Shown in pieces: positions 38,269 to 48,864 of a stretch of 64,000 nucleotides of DNA; the stretch's first letter is position 1, and every line of letters starts with the position of its first letter. The position numbers were made by a program, and so were the translations under genes. The notes under the pieces are model-generated. The model was not told the origin of the DNA, did no database searches, and worked only from the letters and a program-made list of their open reading frames with translations. The stretch lies in the NCBI RefSeq assembly GCF_025024155.1, contig NW_026251725.1:372001-436000 (forward strand), read 5' to 3'. The DNA is from Gamsiella multidivaricata. Its lineage: Eukaryota > Mortierellomycota > Mortierellomycetes > Mortierellales > Mortierellaceae.

Positions 38269-41171
38269 TTATTCTGCTGAACCCTTCTTGGTGAGCGATA
38301 TAACAATGGGCTCGGCCATCTCTGCCGCTACTGTAGTCTTCTCGTCCGTTTCAGCTGAGCCCTCGCCCATGGGTGTGTCCATCTCTGTTGTATTATCCCT
38401 GACAGAGCCATCATCTTCTGTCACGGTTGCCGTTGACGGCGGGACTTCTCTCGTTTGCTCCTCGTTTGCCAAGTTGTCTTCGTCCGCATCATCCAACACA
38501 ATGCCGCCAGCCTCGGTTTGCACGTCCGTCTCCTTCATATCAACGTCGCTATCGCTCCTCTTCATACTGAATTCACTTTGATCTTTGTCCTCAGATTGGC
38601 TGGATGTTTCTGACGTTGATTTGGACTGGGATGTCCCTGTGGTTGCATGAACAGCAGAAGTTGCCTCAGGAATCTTAGGCGATGGCACTTTGCCACCATT
38701 CTCTTTGATCTCCTCCTCCCACTCCTCATCCTTCTTCACATCCGCCGTCAAGGTGGCCACTGTGTAGTTGGGATCAGTTATAGATTTTCCGTAAAGGTGC
38801 AAGTACTGCCGGGCGCCGAGTCGAAGTCCTCTCCATAACCGAGCCTGCTCCAGGCTCTTTGTTTCCTGCTCCGTGAATGCGGGTTTTCCTTCACGTAGTC
38901 GCATTGCCTGTGCTCTCCTGACCGCAAAGGGGAGTCCAGACAGATATTCATCCACAGTACGAGGGGGCCGATTGCTTCCGAACCCAGTGTCCTCGTCCGT
39001 CTGCTCCTCCACTTCCCTCCACAGCTCAGTCAGAGTGTAGCAGCCCATCTTTTGCTTGAGCGGTGCTAGTGCTGCTGAGAGCTTTTGTCGCTTGCGCCGC
39101 GTTTCCTCCACATCTGCTTTGGTCAAAGGTGGCTTCTCGAAAGAATGGCAGCTCTCAGCTTTCCATTGAAGCTGCAGTGGCAGAGTTGATGAAAATCAGT
39201 GTGAGTTTCGTGTAAGCCTGCTTAATACCCCCCCCCCCCCCCCCCAAAAAAAAAAAAAAAAAAAAAAACTTGTATGTCTGAGAGCAATGGCAGCTTACCC
39301 AGCTTGACTCATGGCTCAAAACAGCATTGACGGTACTCAAAAGATCCTTGTCGCCATTATCCGATCCAATTGCTTTCAGCTCCTTAGATATCTTGGTTTT
39401 GATCGACGCAGCCCACTCCTGATCCTTCTCTTCCATGATCCACTGTGGCTGAAATGACTTATTGGGGGTAGAAATCTTGGCAAAAGCTTCCTTGGCGGCT
39501 GCAGTGTGGCTTTCAAGGTATTGAATGATGATGAGAAACTGAACAAGGATATGCTTCCTGAAATATGGATCCGCAATCTAAAGATAAGTTGAATAGAAAG
39601 CAATGTAAGCAGTTTGTCCTTTTGATGGTATACTGTTTGGTGCGCCCTTCTGTCTGCCCTACCTCGAGTTGCAGCAACTTAGGACTCGTTAGGAATTTCG
39701 GGAAGTACGTCGTTGTCTCCGGGATCGTTTCCGTGTTCTGAGTCTGCTTTCTCTTTGTAGTGACCGAACCGGAAGACTTGGCGGTCTGATCCATAACCTG
39801 AGAAGTTGATGACTCGCTCGCCCCACTCGTCGCATCTGTAGGCTTCCCTTCTGAAGATTCTGACACTGCTCTTTGTCCGCGCATCTTTTGCTCGCTTTCC
39901 TCGACTGCAGCAAACCTCTCCAAAGTGTGCTCAATGCCTCTTTGAAGTTTCGTTAAGTTGTCTGGCGAGCTGATCAAGGTCGGGGGGTTGCAAAAGAACG
40001 CCTGTAAGCCCCAGAACTCTGTGTAAAAGGCCCGCGATTTCTTTGCCTGTTCATTGTCCTGTCCCTTTGGCGGATCTGTGCGATGAACATCGAGATCAGT
40101 AGATGCCTTGGAAAAATGTATAAATTGACAAAGTACAGATTGACATACCTTTGTCGACATCCATGCTTTCACCACCTGGAACACTGCTCTCGGTATCTTT
40201 TTGAGATTCAGGCGGCGATACAGTGAAGTCTGGCACTACTGTCACGTCATCGCCTTCGATCAGAGTCACGTTCTCGGTGTTGAAATCGCCTCGCAAGTTG
40301 ACTCCCGAGCGTTCCGTTAGAGGGAAGACACTTGATAGTAGCATCAAAATCCTTCCGCAGTAGACCGTGTTCTTTGCTTTTGAGAGACGTCGCAGTAGTT
40401 CGTTGCAAAGTCTGAGTAATGTGAGACCTTTTCCTCGTCCAGCAACCATGTTCTACAGAAACAGTTACATTGCAAAACAAATTAGCTTCGTGACATGGGG
40501 TGAGAGAAAGCAGCTGTAGCATTAGACATGATCTCGGTCCTTACCACAGTGAGACGTTTGACGCGCGACTCTAGATAATCGTAGATATGTTCGCTATATT
40601 CGACAGTTTGAAAATCCAATACTTCCTCGATATAGTTGAGGGGGGTGAAGGGGTCGATCAGCTCTAATTCCGAACAGCGCAACAGCAGGTCCAGGCATCT
40701 GAACGTCGCGTCTTTGAGTTCGATCATGCTAGTTGCGAGGTCATCCTATGTGTTTTTGGCACCCGATCGTAAATGTATTTGCAAAGAACTGCATTAGCAT
40801 CTTCCGATTGGACTGACAGATCACGACAAATGTGTCCTGCTAATTGCTTTTTGCTGGTAAAGTTTCCTTTGCTAAAGAATTTGTACCTGGATGGATATGA
40901 GCTTTAGTTTAAATGCAGCCTCAAGCAGGGCTGCTTTGTCAAGACTATTGTGTTTGTTGAGAATTGGGACCAGTGTGGTATTGATGGGTGCGTCGAGGAA
41001 ATTGGGTCGATCCTTGAACGGGTTCGCGTTGTTGGTACTAGTATTGCCAGCAGGCATTGGCGCGGTCTCATTCTCTTCTGGCGGAGTGGTGATATCTCGT
41101 GTCTGGTCCAAGACAGCCGTGATGGCCCCAGCAGTGTCCAGTAGCGGTGCAAAGGAAGGATAGGACAACAT
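38269..41171 (-). CDS. THOC1: THO complex subunit 1 (Hpr1/THOC1)
   Basis: Six exons (41171..40887, 40745..40545, 40452..40149, 40075..39663, 39577..39299, 39171..38269) give 2385 nt, 794 residues, in phase. THOC1 belongs to the THO/TREX complex that couples transcription to mRNA export. Family signatures: [90 protein letters not shown] and [13 protein letters not shown]. The C-terminal 230 residues are acidic and low in complexity, without the death domain known in animal THOC1 that I can see. The fifth intron contains the C18/A23 tract. The stop lies 99 bp upstream of RAD50, in tandem. Confidence 0.95.
39228..39268. repeat. Compound homopolymer C18 A23
   Basis: Eighteen C are followed directly by 23 A on the plus strand, inside the last THOC1 intron (39298..39172). 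On the sense strand this is a T tract followed by a G tract. Such length is prone to sequencing and assembly error. Confidence 0.95.
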
Positions 41172-41808
41172 ATTATGTCTTGAGTCTGATCCGGTATTAT
41201 CGATGACTGTTATATGTCAAGTGCCAGATTGGTTGACTCGCTGAACGGGCTTCCCTGTTTTGGTTAATGAATGATGATGGGACAGTGCTTGATTCGATGG
41301 TTTCCTCTTGCTCCCAGGTCAGTCGTCGGTTGCAGACGTTGTTAATGCTGAGATAAAAAGGTTAAAGAAGGAAAGGATGCCAAAAGAATGAATGAGGGTA
41401 CAAGTACAGATGAGTGAGCGAACACAACTTTTTTTTTGATCCGATCACCAGAAGTGGCGTTGAATAGATTTTATTTGAGTGAGGAGGAACAAGTGTTTTC
41501 TATCTCCCCACACTCACACTCACACTCACTCGAGCTCTTACAACTACCTCCATCCTCACACACCTTCCACTCGCAGTTGCACTTGCGCTCCTTCTCCAAT
41601 TTGGCCTTGAATACGAGAAGATACACCTTTCGATACGCGACGGACACCAGTGGATACCAGGACAAATGCACGGACAAATCTTTTGGATACGCAGCTGCTG
41701 AGAGAAAAGATACACTAGTGCCAAAAACAACAACAGGCACCACCACAGTCCAGACAAAGGATAAGGAGTTCAACTGGGCCCGAGGCCATATAAACCAACG
41801 CGGTATTG

Positions 41809-44800
41809 ATGGGTGATAGGAGTGCTATCGATATCCTTGCATGGTCAGACGACGATGACCTGTTGCAGGAGGAACTTCTTCAGACCACCACTGACAGGAA
41901 TACCGCAGCCTTGACCACAAGCGTCACTACAACTAGTACAACGGTAATGAACGCCAGTGCAGTCTCGACAGTCGACTCTAGCAAGGATAGCAACAATAGG
42001 CAAAGCAGGCTTACCTTTGAGTCGAGCCAAGGACATGTGCCGGAGCGATATGAGCGTGGCCAAGGTCAGAATTGGGGCCTTCGAAGCGAAACCATGGGTA
42101 TGACTGGCCGTATCCAACCGAAGGATGATCTCAGGAAAGACATTGCAGGAAGTATGGGCTCGATTCAGCCTGCAAAGGATCTTCAGAAGGGCGCTATCGA
42201 TACAAATAGCACCAAGAGATACACGAACAATCTTCTGGATGATTTTGAATACGTCGAAAAGACCATGGCAAAGGACATGCGAACCGAGACTCTACGAGTT
42301 GGCAGTTCCAATACCATTAGCTCTGTTGCGAATCATGACCTCAGGAACGCGATCATGGCAATGACAGCGTCAACAGGGAGGACCAGCTCTAGGAATGATG
42401 GGTCATGGTCACCAACTCGTCAGACATCGAGCGATTCGCCGGTCCGTGGCAGGTCTCCTGCAGTTATCGATCGTCAGGGAACTAGAAGGCCATGGAGAGA
42501 CAAGTCTTCGGCCAGCTCCACCTCCTCCAATATACCATTGCCACGCCAAAAATACGATAGCTACTGGCCTTCATCACGTCGCAGCAGGTCTCGATCGACT
42601 TCACTCCAGTTTCCACACAGTCATTCTAGGAAGAACTCGAAGAGTGGGTCGGGAAGTTGGTCAAGAGGGCGTTCACCGAAACGTTCCCCTAAAGGACGTG
42701 TATCAAGTCGGTCCCGCTCAAGGGACGAGACTCGCAGGCTTGAAGATGACTGTTACAGGCCAAGGAGGTCAAAGGGATCGAATTCACGGTCGCGATCTAG
42801 GTCGACAGAGCGAGGACAACGGTCAAGCAATAGGACAGGAGGAGGATCTAGCAGTAGACCGTCGAGTCCTTTAAAAAGTGAGACAAGAAACAGGTCAACA
42901 AGCAAGCCAACAATTGGGGACACATCGAGGTCTTCCTCAAGACCTTCATCAAGAAGTGCATCTAAAACCAGGAGCCAGGCAAGCAGTGGCAACAACGATG
43001 GCAACAACGCTGATGGCGGCAGCATTAGCAGCGACACAGCAAAGAGGGGCAATATTCGCCTGGAATCGGGTCACGCGGTCGCAGCGACTGTTGATTCGGA
43101 CGCGAATATGGACATGGATGTGGAGGTAGACACGACTGCTTCGCATGCACTGGACTTGCCTGCATACCCCATGGACTCTTCTTCTCCTGCCACTCCTTCT
43201 TCAGCTGCCTCTCTTGCTATGGCTCCTTCTACAACAGTTTATTCCACCACCGCTCCTCCCTCGACCTCCGCCTCCACTGTCGCAGCTCCTATACCATCCT
43301 CGCCCAGCCTCAACAACGTGAAGATAGAAGAACAGCTGAGGAAAGTGAAGCCGGAAGAAAGCCCGGACGCGACTGTGAAAATGGACGTGGACCAGGAGCC
43401 GGATGCATCAGACTCGACACACACGCCGCCGCAGCCTTTTCGACAGACGCCGCAGCTAGTACAGGAACCATTGGAACCGGAACAGCCCCTGATGGCTGTA
43501 AAACAGGAATCGCAGCAGGAAGATATATCGCAATTACAATGCCAAGGACAGCAAGGACAGGCACAGGAACATCAGCTGCAGGATGAAAGAAAATGCGAAT
43601 GGCAACAAGAACAACAGCAGGAAAAGCAAGATGCCAGTGATCGATACTTCCTCATGCGATGCCGCACGGAAAGCGAACTCCTGGAGGCACAAAAAGATGT
43701 AAGGCAATAGGGGACAATTATCAGGCTTACTGCTTGTTGTATTAGCCTAACCGTCGACTGACTGACAACTCCATCCATTAGAATATGTGGCCAACGCATC
43801 CAACGTACCACAAGAAACTGCAGGAGGCATATAACGTGAGTATTCGAGGCAGATACACAGGAATTACCATTACCATCATTGTTCCATCAAATTCTATTAC
43901 GGCCATCATTAATATGATTCTCTATCGATTCATCTTATTCTTATTTCATAGACCACTAGCATCATCTATCTCATCTACACATTCAAGGATGTGAGACAGT
44001 TTTGCGCGATTGCTAGGATGGCTTCCGGGATAACATGGCTGCCTATGAGGACATTCTTTGATAGATCGAAATATAGACAAAAAATGAAGGTCGAATGGGT
44101 TGCAAGGTAAGTTTCTTCCTCGCCAGAAGAAACGATGCGCAGTTTAAGTATTCATACCTTGCTTGCTAACACTTCCTTTTTTTTTTTTCTTTTTTTTAAA
44201 AAAATCCTCGTACCATTGAAAGGTCCTGCGTCTCTTACGATGAGATTACATGTCAACTTCAACTCCCCGGTTACGCAGTAATCCGCCGACACGGGGAAGA
44301 ACTGGGTCAGGACCTAGGACGACTAATCCACAATCTGCTTCTAAAGAACAAACTCTCGACACCGTAAGTCAGCACAATCTCGTGGACGTATTTTCAATTT
44401 CACAAGTTATTATATGCATGTTATCTTCTAACCCCGTACTGCCTTAAATTCTCGAATAGACCGGCGTCGGCATCGGTAGATACCCAATTGAAGTCTGTAG
44501 ACACCTCCGCACATGCTACTAGTGTGCATGAACTCGATAATCGAATGGGGAGCATGGAACTTGAGAGTCGGCCGAAGGTCACTGAAGAGCAAGCTGGGTC
44601 AGACATGGAGACTGATGTACCGGAACAGCGCGTCGATGATAGGGATGGCAATCGGTAAACTCTTTCGGACCTTGTTGGACCTGGTAAAGATCCGCATGGT
44701 ATCGCTAAAACTAACAGCTGTATATGCACATTTTGTAATTTTTATTAGGTTATCTATGGATCTGGGATCCTCGAACGACGAGGACTTGAAGGCTCATCTG

Positions 44801-45544
44801 GCGGCTGCACCTGCAGAAAAGAGGAGGGAACTGTTAGATCAGGAAGACAATGACATGGCGAGAGGTGATTTGGAGCGAGAGGACCGAATATCACCTCCAA
44901 GAGAAACAGTTGTAGATGGTGTAAAGACGGATCCAGGATCACCTGCACGAGTCGGTTCTCCAGTGGATGAGGAGCTCGACCATCGTGTGGCACGGCTACG
45001 TGAGGATCGCTATGAGGCGAGGACCAACGAGTCCAGAATGGCGCGGCGATCACATCCGCTACCACAAAGGCCGGCGCCTCGCCAGGTACACCCCATACCT
45101 TCTCGACCTTCGAGCTCCAGTTATCACGACCGGGAAAGGCGAGACTCGTACAGGTCAGACTCGTACAGGTCAGACCCGTATCGGCTGGAGCCGTACCGCT
45201 CGGAGACATATCGTCTAGATTCATACCGTGAATCATACCGTTCGGACGAGCGCTGGCGGATTTCCTCCAAAAGCCGTTATGTGTCACCGCCGCCACCACG
45301 CGCTAGAAGTCCGACGCCTGAGAAGCCTGATCGTGCAGGTTCTATCGTGCCAAAGAAAAGATCGCCTAGTCCGGAGCCTGTGGAAGATACGTACAGTCCG
45401 CCGCCAGTATCACCACCTCCGTTGGATGAGGCGCCCGTCAAGATTTCGTTGGTACCGGTCATTTTATCGAAATCACAAAGAGCTAAGCAGAGGAAGCTGG
45501 CCAGACAGCGACCGTTGGATTTCCCTAAGCCCTCGTCGTCTTGA
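41809..45544 (+). CDS. YTH-domain m6A reader, YTHDC1-like
   Basis: Six exons (41809..43698, 43782..43835, 43952..44106, 44223..44363, 44460..44654, 44749..45544) give 3231 nt, 1076 residues, in phase. The first 610 residues are disordered: acidic start (ILAWSDDDDLLQEE), then Arg/Ser-rich text (SRSRSTERGQ, RSRSRD), then Pro- and Gln-rich. The YTH domain runs from about 612 to 760: RYFLMRCRTESELLEAQKD, NMWPTHPTYHKKLQEAYN, IIYLIYTFKDVRQFCAIARM. Aromatic-cage tryptophans are Trp633 and Trp677, as needed to bind N6-methyladenosine. The tail is rich in Arg, Tyr and Ser (DSYRSD repeats). RS-rich flanks with one YTH domain resemble nuclear YTHDC1 rather than the cytoplasmic YTHDF class. The true start is ATG 41809; the frame is open slightly upstream. 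Confidence 0.92.
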
Positions 45545-45648
45545 ATTGTATATTATCATGAAGAAAGAAAGATAGTGTGGGTTTGCAGATGCAGTTGATG
45601 TCTATTATGTATTGTAGTTGTTATCGAGATTGAGATGCTACATGTGTA

Positions 45649-47059
45649 CTACCACTGCGAGTTGTTAACCATGAGCTGGACGACTTCTGGGATCTTATCC
45701 TTGTGGATCAGCATCATGCGGCGCGCTGGGGCAATGCCATAGTCCTCGAACGTGTTGTTGGATTCCGCAGCAGTTGTTGGGGTCGTCAACTTAAAATCCT
45801 GTGTAAACTCGGCGTATTGCTGGAGCATCTCCTCTTCAGGGTGGAAAAAGAACGTTGCTGGATCAGCCTAGATACATCATGACAATCCCATGGAGTAGTT
45901 AGAAAGAGCTGTGATTGCTTTCATCAAGCATAGTATTGTTGCAAATTATCGATCATAACATTGTTCCAAATCAATTCAGATCGATTCAGCATACCATCTT
46001 GGTTTTCTTCTTTGTGGGCTTGGGAGCGTCTTCCTCGAGATCAATCTTCGGTGCAACCTCGTGGTAGGTCGGGCACAGGAGCAAATAGTATTCAAAGTTA
46101 AAAGGGAGGCCCTATTGACGACAAATGAATTTGATCCGCGATTAAATTAGGTCCTGAACGTACTGTCGGTACTGCCACGTATGAGAACACATTCAGTGCA
46201 AGGCCGTCATATACCTCATCGACAGCCCACTTGACCTCCTCTAGTAACATACGCCACATTGGTGGTGCTGTCTCGACTGGCATGTTGATGAACCGCTCAC
46301 TCAAAACCAGTCCAACCTCCTTCTTAGATCCAGCGCTGAGAAGGTCTTTCAGCTTGGCGTGCAGCTTTTCGTTCTGCTTTGACTTTGTAAACACATAGTC
46401 CCGGATCTGGGTCATAACCTGACTTGGTTTCGATGTTACTGGTGATGACGATGAGGATGCTGATGATGAAGCTGCTGCTGCTGTTGTTGATGTTTGCGAT
46501 GAAGTGCTGGAAATCTTGTGGATGTTGTATAGATGCTGGTTCATGTTGAGGACCGTGAGGAGGGAGTATGGATCGGATTCTATGCCGTTGACCTTGATGG
46601 TCGTTCCGACATTGGGCTGGGAGACGATTAGGTCTGCGAGTTCTGAGAGACCAAAGAGGATAGAATCGCTGGCAAAGTGCTGGCCAAGTAGGTTCTTGAC
46701 AGCGTGGAAATCGATCTCTTTAGGATCAAAGAACTCGAAATCAACATTGATGATATCCTAGAGCGATAAAACGAGTATAACGAGTAATAAAGCGAAAAAT
46801 TCACGCAATTGAGTTTTGACGCCTGATTTATATACTCTTTCTGAACAACGGTGTCTCCATTTTGGTCTTTGCAAAGACGAAAGTCAAGACACTGTGGCGC
46901 GTCCGCGTCCTTGAGTGATGTACTTTTTCGAAGGTGGTAGGTTGTATCGCATACCTCCATATCGCCGTCTGAACCAGAGTCATCGTCGTCCTGTTCTTCG
47001 TGGCTAGCCATCTCCACGTCATCTGGCTCCTGGTTTTCTGTTGCCTTTCTCTTGCTCAT
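45649..47059 (-). CDS. BCP1: BCP1/BCCIP family protein
   Basis: Yeast Bcp1 is a nuclear chaperone and export factor for ribosomal protein uL14 and Mss4; the human relative BCCIP binds BRCA2. Visible: an acidic N terminus (EEQDDDDSGSDGDMEV), IINVDFEFFDPKEIDFHAVK, a Ser/Thr-rich insert near 46440-46500, PMWRMLLEEVKWAVDE, GLPFNFEYYLLLCPTYHEV and the C-terminal EDYGIAPARRMMLIHKDK and QLMVNNSQW. Four or five exons. The first intron can begin either at CAG/GCGTCA (GC donor) or at TGC/GTGAAT, the latter leaving about 47 nt; both keep frame. It converges on the YTH gene with 104 bp between stops and diverges from mL67. Confidence 0.93.
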
Positions 47060-47295
47060 GGCTGTTAATGGTTGCTTTGGATGTAGTCGGAACTGATGAT
47101 AGTTCGTTGCGGTGCGCTTTGGAGTGGGATAAAAAAAATGTATTGTTTGGTGGCGCTCCTTTTCCATAGTAAACCTTATTCCCTTTTGTTTACCATCTGC
47201 AGTCCAGACGGACTGTTCACTCGCATATCCCTTCCGGAAAGTATCCCTGACAACTGCATTCTACCACTCACCTACACGCTCTTCGCCATCACACT
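47060..47295. promoter_or_regulatory. Short bidirectional promoter, BCP1 / mL67
   Basis: Only 236 bp separate the starts at 47059 (minus) and 47296 (plus). Both genes serve ribosome biology (cytosolic and mitochondrial), so shared control is plausible but not shown. No specific motif is assigned. Confidence 0.55.
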
Positions 47296-48368
47296 ATGTC
47301 TGTAGCAGCAGTAGCAGGAGCAGCCAAGTCTGCTGCAGCCAAGCCCAACCACGCCGTCTACCTCTTCCGTCACATCCAGACATCTCAAGTCCTGATCTCC
47401 CTCAAGAGCTCTGTAGAGGTACGACTTGACTCACCGGAGTAATGAACCTGCTGATCACGCTATACACTGGACAGCAATATGGAGCACAGCAATGGAATTA
47501 GGAATGCACAGCCGCAGCTTAGGAGGAATCGGTTAAGCACATAAATACAGATACATCAAATCGGCGCTTCAGATGTAAAGGTGCTACAGGATTCAACAAG
47601 CACTCTAGTCGATATGGCATATAGAGCAGGGCAATTGCGCACGACTGAATAACTGTTAGAGAATATGGATTCAGCACCCATTTCAAAAGCTGCAACCGCG
47701 CCACTAGTGCTGCATGGGGTCGGAACTATGAAGATCAGGAAGAAGACAGGACCTACATCAAAGCAGCTTTGAACACTTTTTCCTGAGGGCACATGTTACC
47801 ATAGTAGATCAAGGAACAAGTATCAAACAGGACATGATATACTGAATACTGAGTTGAATACGCATAAATCAGGCGTACCTAGTCACCATCTCATTCGATC
47901 TTCATGGTATCCTGAAAAAAAAAATTGCATATATAGAAACAATCGCTCAAGCAAATAGCAGATACGACTCGCCGCCCACCGCATGTGCGTCCAGACCACT
48001 GGCATCCGCTCATCGCCATCCAAGGATTTTCCCATCACCAGGATGCCCTTGCTTTTCATAACTCCCTCCGGGATCACCAGCTGAACCTGCACTCCGCCAA
48101 GCTGGCGGATAAGAAGCACATGCTCCAGCCCCGTCGCTTGCGCGCACCTCAGGAGATGAACCAGCTCGACGAGACCCTTGTCAAAATGGTCGAGCTGCTG
48201 AATGAGAACCCCAAGATCAAGGAAAGCAAGGGCAATGGCATTCAGATCCTGTGGGAAAGAGAAGGTGTCAGGAAACAGCTACTGGAGAAGGAGGGTGTTT
48301 CGCTTCTGGAGGGCATTCAACACGGAGACCTGGTCATCAAACGTGGTCGGGACATTGCCAACGCATAA
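47296..48368 (+). CDS. MHR1: Mitochondrial ribosomal mL67 / Mhr1 family
   Basis: Two exons (47296..47418, 47952..48368) give 540 nt, 179 residues. The fungal-specific family is known from yeast Mhr1, a mitochondrial large-subunit protein also linked to mtDNA recombination. The N-terminal strand HAVYLFRHIQTSQVLISLKS corresponds to the family's VYIFRNLEYGQVLYS-type start, and RRPPHVRPDHWHPLIAIQGF to its RKDxWxPxxxV block. Exon 2 must begin at 47952, after CTCAAG, to keep frame; nearer AG sites do not. The 533-bp intron is the gene's largest part and contains nothing recognised. The yeast protein is longer; the C terminus here (RGRDIANA) is compact. Confidence 0.75.
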
Positions 48369-48864
48369 TGCATAATAAAGCTGAACTTGAATAGAGCGGA
48401 TGTACTATATCATTTTTAGTAACCTTGCCATGAATGCAATATGCTGCGTTTCGGTGCTAGTTTTTATTAGCTGTGCATGATGTGCTATGCTCGGCTTAGT
48501 ATCGTCATCAACCCTATCCTTAATACGTAGTAAAGCCAAGAAGGAGCAAATGAAGAAAGAAAAAAAAAGTCAAAGAGGCATCAAGCGTCACAGAAGCATA
48601 GCGCTTTGATGGCTATGTAGGATAAGCAATGAGATCCACGGAAGGCGTAGTGCGTAGTGCCCAAAAAAAAAAAAAAAAAAAAAAAAAAAGTATTATCGTG
48701 GACAGAGGATGCAGACGCATCCATCCATTAGGCCAAGCAACGAATTCTCGATTCGAGCGACCTAGCAGCAGCTGATTGTTGCTGGGATAGAAAGGAACAA
48801 ACATCAGCGCCTTCGACTGGATCTTTCATGTCAAACTGTGAAATAAGACTCCTGTATACCAGTG
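48369..48864. other. Spacer between mL67 and RRM gene ends
   Basis: About 500 bp between convergent stops. It holds both 3' ends and an A27 run at 48663..48689. No gene is seen. Confidence 0.5.
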
